Part shown: positions 38,791 through 51,387 of the stretch, one piece after another
How positions within the stretch are numbered: position 1 is the first letter of the stretch
Layout: every line of letters begins with the position of its first letter
NCBI GenBank assembly: GCA_940671915.1
Contig: CALNVZ010001721.1
Coordinates: forward strand, 43,897,888 to 43,961,887
Origin: Paracentrotus lividus
Lineage: Eukaryota; Echinodermata; Echinoidea; Camarodonta; Echinidae
Length of the DNA stretch: 64,000 nt
Direction of reading: 5' to 3'
Position numbers and translations under genes: made by a program
The notes under the pieces: model-generated
What the model was told of the DNA's origin: nothing
Seen by the model: the letters and a program-made list of their open reading frames with translations, nothing else
The model's database searches: none

Positions 38791-40810
38791 TTATTATTAT
38801 TATTATTATTATTTATTCGATCAAGAAAACATAGCATACAGAGTAAAATACATAGTGAAACAGGAAATACAAGGTAAGATAAGGTGGAATAGCATGTGGA
38901 TCAGGGTACACAAAAGAGATATTTTTCAATGTTGCCCGTGGGCATGTGTACCCTCACATGCTATTCCGAGACAAAAAATATAGTATGTAAAAAGTTACAA
39001 GATATGAATATACAAAATAATATAAATCATTTAAGAAATCTTGACAATAATCAATTTAGGACCTTCAGAGACACGTGGCGAAGTAATGAAATGAGAGTCA
39101 CATACAACGAGAAATGAAATCAAAACCGAAACACTGTAAATATTGACCAGTTAATTAAATGATATTATATTAGACTAGGGAATATATTCAATAAAATTCT
39201 GAAGGGTGTACAAAAATCATACAACTGTAGAAAAAATCAAGAAGATATAAATCACCTTAAGGGATTTCAGGTTCGTAATATACATGTACATTCAAGAAGA
39301 TAATTGAATGTCTTATAGCACATTTCTTCACCTAATATTGTGTAGTTAGGGCTCATCATGCCATAAATGTCTATGGGAAAGCAACTGGTATTAACTGAAT
39401 GTTGTGGGGTTACCGATAAAGACTGTTGAAAATAAAAATAATGTCGTTAACATTTGTGACATAAATTCAGAATCCAGCGCTTCAATATGTCAATATGTTG
39501 TAATCAATGTAATTATTAAAAAGTAAAAAAGAGAGAGATGGAGAAATCCTACGTACCGAATAAAGCCTCTCTCAATTTGAAAATTAGTTAGAATCGAGAA
39601 GTGCTCGCTTCATTGCGATAAGGAAAGATGAAAGGGAGGAGACCACTGCGGCATCCCTAACCTCCAAGGGCAATTCATCCCATACCCGAGGAAATCTCCG
39701 TGAAGCGGACAGGAACAAAGCCTGCGTTCGTGATTGTAGATGTTGGTACGTCTTGCACTAATGATTGTGTTTTCTAAAAGTGTGTCACAGTTACAACAGG
39801 AGTATAAACATTTGAAGGTAAACGAACATAAAAGATAATCTCGCCGAGCTGACAAGGTTGACCTTCCTCATAAGGCATTTCTCCCCTTCTCTGTTTGAGA
39901 GCAGCACGTGTTGCTATACGTTGGATACTAACTGTTGTGTTTGTTTTGAGGTATTTGGGTGCCATGCAGGGATGCCATATTCTAGTATCGGTAGAACCAA
40001 AGCCTTATAGAGGGCAAATATAGCATGAGTGGAGAAACCACGGGCTACAATCCTTAAACCCTAGAAAACGTCTTGCTCGTGCAGTAATTGCATCAGCCTG
40101 AATGTTCCAAGAAAGGTTTGAACCTATTGCAATACCAAGGTATTTGTAAGAATTTACAGAAGAGAGCTGAGTGTCACCCAGGGTGTAGATAGCATTATGG
40201 ATATTACGTTTCCTAGTTACATGCATTACTTTCGTTTTGGATGAATTGAATGACATGCCATTTGTAATTGTCCATTGATGGAGTGAGTCTAAGTCCTGCT
40301 GCAATCGTATTTCATCATCATGTGATCGAATTGTACGAAAGAGCAACATGTCGTCGGCAAAAAGAAACAGATCAGATGAAACATCATAGGTAAAGTAGTT
40401 GACAGACATATTAAAAAGTAGAGGTCCAATGACACTACCCTGGACAACACCAGAAGGGACACTACTCCAGGAAGAGAGAGAACCCAGGAACATCACTCTT
40501 TGGAGCCGATCTGACAGTAAGGATTGTAATCCATTTCCATATATTACCACGAATATTGTACTGGGTTGCTAATTAACTTGGATAGAAGGATATTGTGAGG
40601 CATTTTGTCAAATGCTTTTGACATGTCTAAGAAAATTGCATCAATATGTGGAGGACTAGGTTTGTCTAGTGTGCTTACCCAATTATGTACCAAGTTTACA
40701 AGTTGTGTTACACCATTTTTACCTTTAGTAAATCCATGTTGATGTTTACTCATCAGACTGTATAACCCTATATTTTCCTGTATGCAATTCCCTTCCCTCC
40801 CCTCTCTCAC
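38791..40810 (-). mobile_element. Broken LINE with reverse transcriptase (CR1/Jockey-like)
   Basis: Read on the minus strand. 40810-40544 encodes QHGFTKGKNGVTQLVNLVHN and DAIFLDMSKAFDKMPHNILL. 40550-40005, after a frame break, gives SGVVQGSVIGPLLF, FLFADDMLLF (catalytic FADD at about 40350-40361), SFNSSKTKVMHVTRKRN and SYKYLGIAIGSNLSWN. Further frame changes give YKALVLPILEYGIPAWHP (about 40000-39945), YLKTNTTVSIQRIATRAALK, and the C-terminus PRVWDELPLEVRDAAVVSSF (about 39690-39635). A 3' UTR runs to an (AAT)n tail at 38791-38815. The 5' part (endonuclease, ORF1) is missing. At least three frame breaks: not functional. Confidence 0.85.
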
Positions 40811-41122
40811 ACACTCTCTCTTTATCTTCTCCTCCTTATCTCTATCTCTATGTTCCCCTATTTCTCTACCACTTCTAACTCACACTTCATTCCTCATTCT
40901 ATATCCATTCCCATTTTCTCTGTAATTGTTCATCAACCCTTCTAAATTGAATCAATCAATAACCTTCCATGGTGTCACACTCTTCCTAACAAGCATCCCG
41001 CATCTCTCATGTCTCTTCTCGGTATATCCTTGTTTCTTATTTAATTATTTTTTTTTTTTTTGCCTAATCATGATTCAGGTGGTTGCAAAGTAAAACAATA
41101 ATAAAAAGATATATACCTGGCT
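40811..41122. other. CT-rich flank, nothing else
   Basis: Continues the CT-rich simple sequence into which the LINE seems to have landed; poly(T) at 41048-41060. Confidence 0.6.
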
Positions 41123-41177
41123 CAGCGGCGGACCACAGATAAGGATTTTAAAAAAAGTATAATATTAAATGCGCAAA

Positions 41178-41227
<50 letters not shown>

Positions 41228-41272
41228 TAAGAGGGGCACATGCCTCTTGCGCTCTGCCTGGATCCGCGTCTG
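41123..41272. mobile_element. hAT-like MITE carrying a (CA)n expansion
   Basis: Ends CAGCGGCGGACCACAG and complement CAGACGCGGATCCAGG. (CA)22 or so at 41179-41223 lies inside. Terminal words match the CAGTGGCGGATCCAG family. Target duplication not visible. Confidence 0.6.
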
Positions 41273-43092
41273 TGACTTACAAAAGTTTTCGGATGGTGTA
41301 AGGGCAAGGACAGAGGGACAAGTGGGTGGTGGATTATTGTTTTTATTTTATTTGTCTGTCATGCAACACTAATAAACCCTTCATGCTTATCAGTCCTTCA
41401 AAACAAATGTTTAGACAGCTATAATCCATTAAAACAAATAACAAACAAAAACATATTTGAACTACAATATCTGACTGCCAAAGCAAGTTATGGAGGTCAA
41501 ACATGATACTTCAAAAACAAAACGGAACAAGAATTTCGAGTAGTTTTTCACTATGATTGCAGGCATATTATACACGCAGTGCATGATCTGGAGTTAAATA
41601 TACCGTAGTAATTATGTGCATCCATAGATTTAGAATTTCTCAAATCCTTTTGTTTTTTCTTCTCTAATTTTTTTCCTGTTTTTAATAGAAATTTAACATT
41701 TAACAAAATCTTCTTTTTTTTTAATGAATAAATAAAATTTTTAAAAGCCCCCAATTTTTTGGGGTCCCCCCCCCCAATTTTTTTTTTGTAAGCGCACCAA
41801 ACCTTTCGGGAATTGCACAAATTTTTATTGCCCCCTAATTATCTATGGATTATTTCATCGAAAACCTGACAATATATGCAAGAATAAATAAGTTACTGTT
41901 GCATGTATTATATTTCAATATCTCTTTGAATTCGAATTTCGAATGAAAAAGGTCGTGAATGTTACTCGTATAACTTTTTGAAAACTGTTGTAATCTACGT
42001 ATACCGTAGCTCTATCATGAAAAGGCATCCAATTTGTTAATCCCACATCTCTTCTCCATCTGACTACAGGATCCTGGCTTGTTTCCATGGTAACTGAGAA
42101 TGCAGCCATCGTGAAATATTTTCATTATCCAGATGGACACATCATGTATGAGATTGAAATGAAGGACAATTACTGAAGAAATCAAATGGGGACAATCTTC
42201 AGCGTTATAAGGCCCAAAGTCTGGAATTAACTAGCTTTCAAATTCATTAGCTTATTGGTTCTTTTCTCTTAGAAGATACTCTTGATTTTTCAATTTAAAG
42301 AAGTGTTCCTCGGAATATCGGAATTTCCAGGTATAGATCAGCGTGCATAGTCCCTATTCTAAATTAAACCGAGGATTTGTTATACGTCTTTTAATAAACC
42401 TAGTTTATCGCTCATTAAGTTTACCTTCAGTTGTGTGTAATATTTAGTTTAGTTTTGATTTTTTTTTTTTTTGGGGGATATGGGCCGATGGGGGTCATAT
42501 ATTATATATTTCCCGCGTGAAAACGTTTGATCTGGGTTGCTTCGTGCTTTTTGACGTTGTTCGAAATTGATTGTTACAGCCACGGTTAGGCAGGGAAATA
42601 TTCATCATAATTAGACTAATGGGATGTATGGATGACTGAAAAGGAGTTTTAATAAGGAAAATTGGTGAATAATCCCTCTTAATATTCTCCTATCGATTTT
42701 TAATCTAATAACGAAGAATTTGTAGAGCGGAGCCATCATCCTTGTTATGACAAAGATGCCACTCAGAATCAATACGAATATACGCGCGTATGTGAGCAAA
42801 AAACTGACAAGGGCTGAAAATACCTAAAGACATGAATAAAAATGAGCAATAACCTTTCATAATTCAGGAAATTTTATGAAAGTGGCATCTCGGTTATAAT
42901 CCTCCATCCAACGTGTCGAATTTGTTTTGGCGATTGGGGGGGATGATCGTCGATATTGCTCTTTTCCTCAATGTGACACATACGATGGTATATGATCGCC
43001 GTGTCATTGTTGGGGTGGGGTAATGTTTGTATATTGTTGGGGGGGGGGTAATGTTTGTATATGCATATAAATATGAAAAATGTATTGTGTAA
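41273..43092. other. Nothing recognised
   Basis: G/C-run patches at 41765-41780 and 43010-43050 and T runs near 42460. No exon, TIR pair or tandem repeat before 43093. Confidence 0.4.
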
Positions 43093-43990
43093 TGCGAGCG
43101 CGAAGCGCAAGCTGAAAATTTTCTCAATAATAGTGACATAAAATGGGGATTTTGTAGCATAATTCGAGAGCGAAACGAGAAAGGGCTTTAACTGGTTTGT
43201 TAAAGGGGGACCATGATGATGTAATGGCTACAGATAATACATACATCTGGGCATGTCAGTATCCACTAGTACATATTTTCAATATTCTTTATGCGAGCGC
43301 GAAGCGCGAGCTAAAAATTTTCTCAATAATAGTGACATGAAATGGGACATATATTGTAGAATAATGCTAACGCGAAACGGAAAGGGGCTTTATCTGATTT
43401 ATTAAAGGGACCATTATGATGTAATGTCTATAGATACACACAAATGCACATTATTACGCATATGAGTACTAGTACATCGTCGAATTTATAGGGCTGTAAT
43501 GCGCGCGCGAAGCGCGAGCTTAAAAATTTTCTCAATAATATTCAACTGAAACATGGTATTTGTAGCGTTACATGACTATAAGCACGAAATTGATGGAGGG
43601 CTAGGGGGCTTTAACTAGTGATTAGAAAGCGAACATCATGACGTAATGCCAAACAAACGCAAATCTATATAAATATGGACGAATTATGGGCAATATATTG
43701 TGCGAGCGCGAAGCGCAGCTGAAAATTTTCTCAATAATAGTGACCTGATGAAACAAGATACTTGTAGCAACATGGGAGCACGAAACGGGGAGGGATTTAG
43801 TGTTTTAAACGTACCATCGTGGCATTAATACATGCATAAAAGATGAACAAAGTCAAGTGCAGTTTGCACTATATCTTATTTATGCGAGCGCGAAGCGCGA
43901 GCTGAAAATTTTCACGCGAAATTCTAACATTTTATCTGATATTTGAGAGCAAAGTAGCGACTAATTTGAGAAGAGGGCATTTAGCCCCCA
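43093..43990. repeat. Tandem array of five ~200-bp units
   Basis: Units begin near 43093, 43291, 43499, 43699 and 43883 with ATGCGAGCGCGAAGCGCGAG, then CTGAAAATTTTCTCAATAAT. Each then has a 'GTAGCATAA..AGCGAAACG..AAAGGG' middle and 'ATGATGTAATG'. Spacing is 184-208 bp. The anchor word is the complement of that in the 9371-9965 repeat. Confidence 0.85.
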
Positions 43991-44467
43991 GAGAATAGTG
44001 AAAGTGTATTAATATATCAATGGTCCGAGTCCAAAAAGTTGCCTTGTCGATGAAGAGCCAAGCTAAGTGTTACAGACTCTTCAATATTCATTATTTATTT
44101 TATCAAAACCATCGTGGGTTATTGAGAAGAATACTTATGACTTCAGTTTTACTTATACGAGGCACCTGTCCCCCATTCACCCCTGGGATCAATGCCCTGA
44201 TTATCATCGATTTGATTTTTTTTTTCTAATTGTAAATAGTGAAACATCTGCGCTTCCATTATCAACACGGTGTATTGTGTTACATGATTACTGAAGTATA
44301 TAGGCACACACGAGGAAGATAACCGAAAGAGTGAGAAAATTTTGGATTTTTGAATGTCAGAAATATGCATTTTAGACTGCAAAATCATGTAATAATATCA
44401 TAAAAGTGTTTTGTATGATAACGAATTTGTAATGGGTAGATTGATATGCATATAATATGATATTTTT
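43991..44467. other. Nothing recognised
   Basis: No delimited feature. Confidence 0.4.
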
Positions 44468-44580
44468 CATTTTCTTGATATCAAAATATTGGGGGGGGGG
44501 ATGATTGTACACACCATCCCCCCCACTGAAATTATTGGGGGGGATGCATCCCCCCCATCCCCCCCACAATCGACACCCAT
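44468..44580. repeat. G-run/C-run patch (possible foldback element)
   Basis: Alternating runs 'ATTGGGGGGGGGGATG', 'CCATCCCCCCCACTG', 'TATTGGGGGGGATGCATCCC'. Able to fold on itself; similar patch at 8890-8985. Confidence 0.55.
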
Positions 44581-45345
44581 GCCTCCATCATTATTCCACC
44601 AACTTCAATCATCATCATCACCTTCATCAAGAGCATCCATCCTCACCGATACCATTACCATCCATAAGTATTATCATCACCACCACTACCAACATTATCA
44701 TCACACCACCACCACCATTATCACAACCATGATAATTATCATTGTCATCCATATGCAGAATGGGAAATAAATTTTGTATACTTCGAGCCCAACATCAGGG
44801 TAAATATTATCACCACCACATCGTAACAATATTGTCATCCATATCATCACCATCACTCTACCCAACCACTACCATTATCATCACCACGATAATGACAATA
44901 TTATCATCCATATAATCACCACCACTACCACCATCGCCACCGCAGTCATAACAATTAATATTATCATCCATATAATCACCACCACCACCACCACCACTAC
45001 AATCATGACAATTGAAATTGTCATCCATATCATCACCATCACTCCACCCAACCACCACCATTATCACCACCACAATAATGACAATTAATATTATCATCCA
45101 TATAATCATCACCACCACCACCATCGCCACCACAATGATTACAATTAATATTATCATCCATATCATCACCATCACCCCACCCAACCACCACCAACATTAT
45201 CACCACCACTTTATCATCCATATGACCACTACCAGACTCCATGTATCATTATCATCACCATCATCACTATTTGCATCGCAAACATTGTCACCACCGCCAC
45301 CACATCCACGTACCATCACCACCACCATCATCATATATTTTTCAG
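44581..45345. repeat. CAT/CCA minisatellite
   Basis: Degenerate (CAT)n/(CCA)n with a higher-order unit 'ATTAATATTATCATCCATAT' followed by AATCACCACCACC, repeated at least five times at 44890-45230. ORFs on both strands (His/Thr-rich; Asp/Val-rich) are simple-sequence translation. Confidence 0.88.
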
Positions 45346-45415
45346 TGACACTCTTCATTAATGCACGAGGGTCATATTCTTAGCTTATTTATTATGGCAA
45401 TTTATATGCAACATA

Positions 45416-46881
45416 CAGTGGTGGCCAAAATTATTAGAACACCTGAACCTACACAAAGTCTATGGGATTATCAATGCCCTAATTCATTTGCCGAAATCAG
45501 ATTAAAAATATCTTTTGTGTGCCATGAGCTTTCATGACTTTTTAGCATAGGGTCTTACGTATATGCTGATACCAAATTTATATACAGTCTGTGTCAAATA
45601 AAATGGTACAGTTGGAAAACATTTTTTTATAGTATGAAGATTAATAACAACCTGGTATTGTTTGATATTTTCATAAAGCTAGAAAATCAGACTTTCTTCT
45701 GCAATTTTTTTCATCACATTTAGTGCAGTATTTTGTGAGATATGACTAATTTTCTACAATCAAGAATAATCCCTTTTTCGCACGCCGTCCCATGCCTTTG
45801 TGTATGATTTCGCATAATGACCGTGAATTCGGCGCTCCAGAACAATAGACGAGCGTAATTTCGATTTGTTCCTCGTCGCATAAAACTTAGCATAACTTTT
45901 GTTTTACAAAAGCAAATTATACAGGACAAAGTGCATCAGCAAGAAAAATCTTTTGGCTTTAATTTGACACCATAAACACGCATTATATGAAAAGATTTCA
46001 CACCTAAATGATTTTTTCCCCGACTGTACCATTTTTTTTGACACAGACTGTAGTTTCGACCATCTGGTAATGCGCAGCATTAAAAATAGTTGCGCTATGC
46101 GCTTTTGATTTCCCCATAGACTTGTGTATTAAACATGTAGTCCAAATGCAAAAAAGTAAAATGCCAAATACATATGCCGATTGCTCAAAAAGTATTTGAG
46201 GTGCAAGTATGAAACTTAGCAGGCTTATTTATTCTAATATACCTCAATTACATTCTAAGTTTCAGCAAATTTGGTGAAATGGGGAGGTGGATTCGCCCCA
46301 CCCTTGGTGGTTAGATGACCAAAATAACCATGCCCATTGAAGGTTAAGACTATTTTTTTTTTATTTAACGAAGACACTCCTTGTAAATGTATATTTTTTA
46401 AAGTAAATTTCATGAGGAATTCAAATATGTTGAAATATTAACGGTCATTGGAACAATGGACTTCAATAGGGGCACTGAATTAAAAAAGTGGGGCCCTTCA
46501 AAAATAATTTAAAAATCTCCACATAAAATGTCACTACTTTACCCTGTGCTGTTATGAATGCCATTTTTGACATCCTCAGGAAATTTCCTTTCAGAATATA
46601 TATACTTTTGTAGGAAGAGGCTTAACATGTTTAACGTTATGACACTTTGATCCTGAAAGGGGCAAGATTTTTAAATTTTGCAATTGGTGGGGTGACATAA
46701 AAAAAAAGGGCGACTTGGGGGCGAGTTCCCAACGTATGGCTTTGTTATTTAGTTTTTAAAGCATAATGATAACATTTGGAGACATTCCAACCATTTTATA
46801 GGTATTTAAATGGTCAACTGAATGAAAATTATTAAAATCATTTAAATATGCTTGGTGTTCTAATAATTTTGGCCACCACTG
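45416..46881 (+). mobile_element. Family F Tc1/mariner-like element, copy 2, with nested family G
   Basis: Starts CAGTGGTGGCCAAAATTATT, TA-flanked (45414-45415, 46882-46883). Collinear with 13093-14089 on both sides of the insertion at 45595-46050. No transposase ORF. Confidence 0.87.
45595..46050 (+). mobile_element. Family G TIR element (456 bp, TA-flanked)
   Basis: Ends CAGTCTGTGTCAAATAAAAT and complement CAGTCTGTGTCAAAAAAAAT, both continuing GGTACAGT. TA at 45593-45594 and 46051-46052; the empty site is in family F copy 1 (TTTATATAGTTTCG). Non-autonomous Tc1/mariner-like. Confidence 0.87.
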
Positions 46882-46883
46882 TA

Positions 46884-48037
46884 TAATTAATAGGATCTCC
46901 TCATGTTTGTAACCATTCCTTTCTCGCATCACAGATGTAACGCACAATCGAGCGGGGAAAAAAATGAAGTCGACAGGTACAGTAATCAGTTTTTGCAAGT
47001 TTTGAGAAAATGAAGACTCGGCGAATGCCATCACTGCTATCACAAACCATCGAGTATGATCATGTTCCATGATGTGTGGCAGCAGTGAAAGCATTAGTTC
47101 AATATTAACATTTTGCAAAACGTTTAAAAACTTGATTTTGGAGGCCTACTAGTCATTTTTATTTTTAATTTACTCAATTAAACGCGATAACTGTTATATG
47201 CAAGAAACGTTTAACTTTCTAAAATTGGGTTACCTCTATTTTGATACGCACTTGAACAAGGCATCCCTAAAAACATAATTGGTTCTTTTCAGGAAAGGTT
47301 TATATGTATACGGAGCTCGTATCGGATATTATCCTCAAAATCATTATGGGACCATAAAATCCGAATAAAGTTCATGATTGAGTGAACACTTCCGACTTTT
47401 TCAAAGAATAAAAAAATTAGGTCGAGCAGGAATTCACTATTTATTAATGAGTTTTCTGGCGGCCCACATGATAAGTGAATTCCGACACAGCCTTGTTTTC
47501 ATCTTATTTTCAAATGAAATGTTGACTAACACAAATTATTTTCAGACTTTTGGTGATAGTAGAGGATATGAGCTTTCTATCCATACAAATCTTTTCCTCA
47601 GGAACAAGTTTTAAGTAAACATTCATTCCAAAAGTGTAGTTGGGATGCACTATAAATGGCACTCCTCAGTAATTCATATTTCCTCATCGTTTATTAAAAG
47701 CTGGTGTATAATTCAGGTAAGATTCAATACACCAATTATATCGAATCGGATTGGTCAGAGTTGGCGTGAACCACTCGAAATCCATAACTCTGCAAAATAA
47801 AAAAAACACATTCACAATAAGCAATGATTTAATATCCCTTGATATATGCCTTCCAAACAACTTTATGCCAAGTTATTAACTTGTAATCTCCCTTCCAATC
47901 CATGTCTATAGAGTTGAGAGTTATATTAAAATATATAGAATTTTTACTTGATTGTGTTTTAAACCTCATTTAAAATGTGGGTTATCATAAACGTCTCATC
48001 ATTTATTTGTTCTATTTGAAGAGAAATTCAAACTTTG
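46884..48037. other. Mostly unrecognised; relative of the 35-36 kb unit
   Basis: 47370-47660 resembles the tandem unit at 35776-36012 ('ATGAGCTTTC(T/C)AT', 'CAAAAGTGTA', 'GGGA(T/C)GCA'). No exon found. Confidence 0.4.
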
Positions 48038-48228
48038 AGGCCCGTATTCTGCTATAAAGAGTGAAGACTGAGGTTGTATGCATCGCAAGTTCGTGCAAAG
48101 CTAATGTGCATCCTTTTGTCTGATGTTGACTGATGCATCAGATAAAAGGATGCACAATAGCTTTGCACGAACTTGCGATGCATACAAACTCCGGGACAAA
48201 CCCACTCTTCATAGCAGAACATGGGCCT
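48038..48228. mobile_element. Foldback MITE (AGGCCCGTATTCTGCTAT ends)
   Basis: 191 bp, almost fully palindromic. Left arm AGGCCCGTATTCTGCTATAA, right complement AGGCCCATGTTCTGCTATGA. The inner arms carry GCATCGCAAGTTCGTGCAAA and complement. Ends are shared with 21167-22354. Confidence 0.82.
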
Positions 48229-48324
48229 ATAAGTTTGTGTTTTTAGATTTACCAAAATTATATTCCAACTTTAACCTCTTACTTAATGCTTCACCAGACA
48301 ACACTCGATCAATACATCTATTAC

Positions 48325-48457
48325 CAGGCGCGGATTCAAGATATCCGAATTGAATACATTTATCGGGCCCAATTGTCTGGGGACAAAAGCGGCTCTATTA
48401 TGTTTACACGTGGGCCAGATACTTTAATTGTTTTACATCAGGCTGCATCCGCTACTG
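48325..48457 (+). mobile_element. hAT-like MITE, family S, copy 3 with clear target duplication
   Basis: 133 bp, ends CAGGCGCGGATTCAAG and complement CAGTAGCGGATGCAGC. ATTAC directly repeated at 48320-48324 and 48458-48462. Confidence 0.82.
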
Positions 48458-49028
48458 ATTACTGTGTCAATAACCTTTGATATACTGGATAAATTTTGAA
48501 TTAAAAAAATACTAGTAGTGCAATTGTCATTTTCAATTAAATTCCATTAACTTTTGGTTTTATTAACATCTAAAAAACATGAGAAAAGTTTGAGGACTAA
48601 AGAATGTCATATTTACAATAATACAGACATATAAATACACATGGTACGTTACAACTATACAATTCAATCAATGAGAAATCACTATCACTGTTACTTAATT
48701 GAGAGTCGAGTGATATAGGGAAATCCAATATAAATGTTTCAATCGCTGCTTAAATTATCGACTCAGTCACTGTCTCTGGATAAGCTCCATCGACAAATTG
48801 CAATGCTGCACACACAACACTGTTCATATATATGTGTGCACCACATGCAATTTAATTGTATTCTACATTATTGAAGGCATCATCATCATCCATTGACACC
48901 ACCTGATTGACATTCATCAGCTTCCAAAGAGAGTTGCTGATGGGAATACTTCTACAAATAAGGCGATCTACTCCAGTCTTTTGGCACTGATGCCATGGAC
49001 ACATCAGAAAAAGAAAATTTGGCTTTCC
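48458..49028. other. Nothing recognised
   Basis: No delimited feature. Confidence 0.4.
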
Positions 49029-49312
49029 TATCTCACTTCGCGGAAACTACTTTAAAACTTATTTAAGACGGATCAGGGACTTCTTTGAGATGGTTTTGAA
49101 ACTGCTTTTAGACGGTTTTGTAACTTGTCAATTACCAAAATTATACTCCAACTTTACAGACGTCTCCTCAGTCCCAGCGAGGTTTCATGAGTCGCGGAAT
49201 CTACTTTCAGACGGTTATTTTCAAACAGCTATGAGGCAGTTTTTGAAAATTGTGATGGAGACGTCTCTAATACTTTTTATCCATCGCAGAGACATCTCCA
49301 CGAAGTGAGATA
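49029..49312 (+). mobile_element. Short-palindrome MITE, GAGACGTCTC family, copy 2
   Basis: 284 bp, ends TATCTCACTTCGCGGAAA and complement TATCTCACTTCGTGGAGA. GAGACGTCTC and decayed forms recur, with AGACGGTTTTG words. Opposite orientation to 1814-2120. Confidence 0.72.
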
Positions 49313-49979
49313 CCATCCTTACTCAACGAGGCTGACGAGGCTCATTTGAGAAGACGAAAACTAATTAAGAAAACTTGTTTGGGGCATTCATAGCATTTGT
49401 ACACACAAACAAGTTTTCTACAAAATGAAACACCAAATGCCAGAACAAAATTGCAAAATCAAAGACTGCTTTTGAAAATGCTTAATCAAAATACAAAACA
49501 ATATCAGGGTAAGATTTAATGTCTAGCCATAAAATACTGTTTTTTTGCTTTTACCATTTTCAATACAGACTGAAAAGTCCTCAACAGTGCCACCCATACA
49601 CAAATTAAAATCTGTCTTTACATACAGTGTGGATATAAATTCTTTTTCCTTCTACTCTAGGGCTATGCTGTGTGCTTTATACTTTCAATAAGTTACCTAA
49701 CATAAACATAAAAACTTCAATTTCATTCTTTTTTTGGCAAACTATGTACTCTTGGTTCAAACAAAATAATGACATGTGGCTTCCCTCTTGAATGGAATAT
49801 CAAATAAACAATACAATGATAAGGATTTATTTTTTTAATCTGTAATTTAACATGGCAAGTCAAATTATTTACATTAAACAGTCCATCATGGTGCAATTAC
49901 AACACTTAAGGAATTTTCAGCTGCAACATGTAGTTGTGTGTTTTCGAGTGTCTATTAATATTTCTTTTTCTCGGAGGAC
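49313..49979. other. Nothing recognised
   Basis: AT-rich; no delimited feature. Confidence 0.4.
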
Positions 49980-50400
49980 GTATTACTGTAATAAGCAGAC
50001 TGATAAGGCTTTTCTCCTGTGTGTGGTTTTAGGTGTCTGTTGAGAGTAATTTTTAAAAAGCAAGTTTCAGTGAAATAAGAATATTTGAACCACCCAATGT
50101 GTTCTTCTTGTACCTAGTAATTTGAAGCAGGACTAAGTCTAAGACCAGGATTATCCACAAAAGCAAGTAAGCTCTTCTTAATGTCTCTCAGAATCTATCC
50201 TCAAACATGTTTTGATAAAAAGTAGAAAAGTTCTTTCTCAAGAATGGTGGTTCTTTGACCCCATGAACTTTATCTTTTCCTGATGTTACATGTCGGTACT
50301 CACGTTTGTTTCTACTCGACAATATGAGGCTGAGCACAATATTCATTTTGCAATGACAATGTGTATTTTTTGGTGACTATTGAAATGACTTTTGTGTGCA
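49980..50400 (-). pseudogene. Decayed zinc-finger tail left of ZF-A
   Basis: 'AAGGCTTTTCTCCTGTGTGT' and 'GGTGTCTGTTGAGAGTAA' (50006-50050), and 'TGACTATTGAAATGACTTTTG' near 50375, are finger linker and helix text with shifted frames. Nothing is translatable over more than part of one finger. Confidence 0.6.
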
Positions 50401-51387
50401 AACTTTTTACTGCAATGAGATCACTGATAAGGCTTTTCTCCTGTGTGTGTTTTTAAGTGACTATTGAGGGAACTTCTCTGTGCGAACAGTTTACAGCAAT
50501 AAGAACACTGATGAGGCTTATCCCCTGTGTGGGTTTTTAAGTGATCATTGAGTGTACTTTTCCAGGAAAATGTTTTACTGCAATAAGAACACTGATGAGG
50601 CCTTTCTCCTGTATGTACTTTCAAGTGATCATTGAGATTACTATTTCGTGAAAACTTCTTACTACAATAAGGACACTGATGAGGCTTTTCTCCTGTGTGT
50701 GTTTTCAAGTGATCAATGAGATGACTTTTCTGTGAGAACAATTTACAGCAATAAGAACACAGATGAGGCTTTTCTCCTGTGTGTGTTTTGAAGTGAATAT
50801 TGAGATTACTTTTACTTGCGAACGTTTTAGTGCAATAATAACACTGGTGAGGCCTTTCCCCTGTGTGTGTCTTTAGGTGTCTATTGAGATCACTTTTCCG
50901 TGAGAATGCTTTAGTGCAATAAGAACATTCTTTTCTCCTATATGTGTTTTCAAGTGACTATTCAGATTAGTTTTCCGTGAGAATGTTTTACTGCAATAAG
51001 AACACTGATGTGGCTTTTCTCCTGTGTGTTTTCTTAAGTGATCATTGAGATGACTTTTTCGCGTGAAGATTTTGATGCAATAAGAACACTTATAAGGATT
51101 TTCTCCTGTGTGTGTGCTCAAGTGATCATTGACACTACTTTTGTGCGATATCGTTTTACTGCCAACAGGTAACAAAGTACAGTCATGACCTTCATCTTCT
51201 GATGATAATTGTTGGTAGTGACCACCCTCGCTGCTACTTGGCAAGCTGAATGTTGAACAGTCCTTTCTCACGAGTTTATTATGCGGTAGTTTTTGCATGG
51301 TACTTGGTTTAACCTCTTCATCTTCACTTGATGTTATTTGTTGATAGTCATCATCTTTGTTGCAACTCGGCAAGCTGAGATTGTCAT
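50401..51387 (-). CDS. ZF-A: C2H2 zinc-finger terminal exon with one frame break
   Basis: The exon begins after acceptor TTCTCCACAG (51388 upward) with DDNLSLPSCNKDDDYQQITS and EDEEVKPSTMQKLPHNKLVR; an acidic/serine module is then repeated (SLPSSSEGGHYQQLSSEDEG). Fingers follow in CSYC-x2-F-x2-K/L-x3-H-x3-H form with TGEKPHQ linkers, about nine in all. A shortened linker near 50925-50940 (7 bases fewer than the consensus) shifts the frame; the array then continues cleanly to TGEKPYQ and a TGA (50421) that replaces the first cysteine of the next finger. Such proteins normally bind DNA in the nucleus. Either decaying or carrying a sequence error. Confidence 0.78.

Noticed and set aside
44489-45383. 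His/Thr-rich and Asp/Val-rich ORFs on both strands
   Set aside because: Translation of the CAT/CCA minisatellite; open on both strands because the repeat lacks stops.
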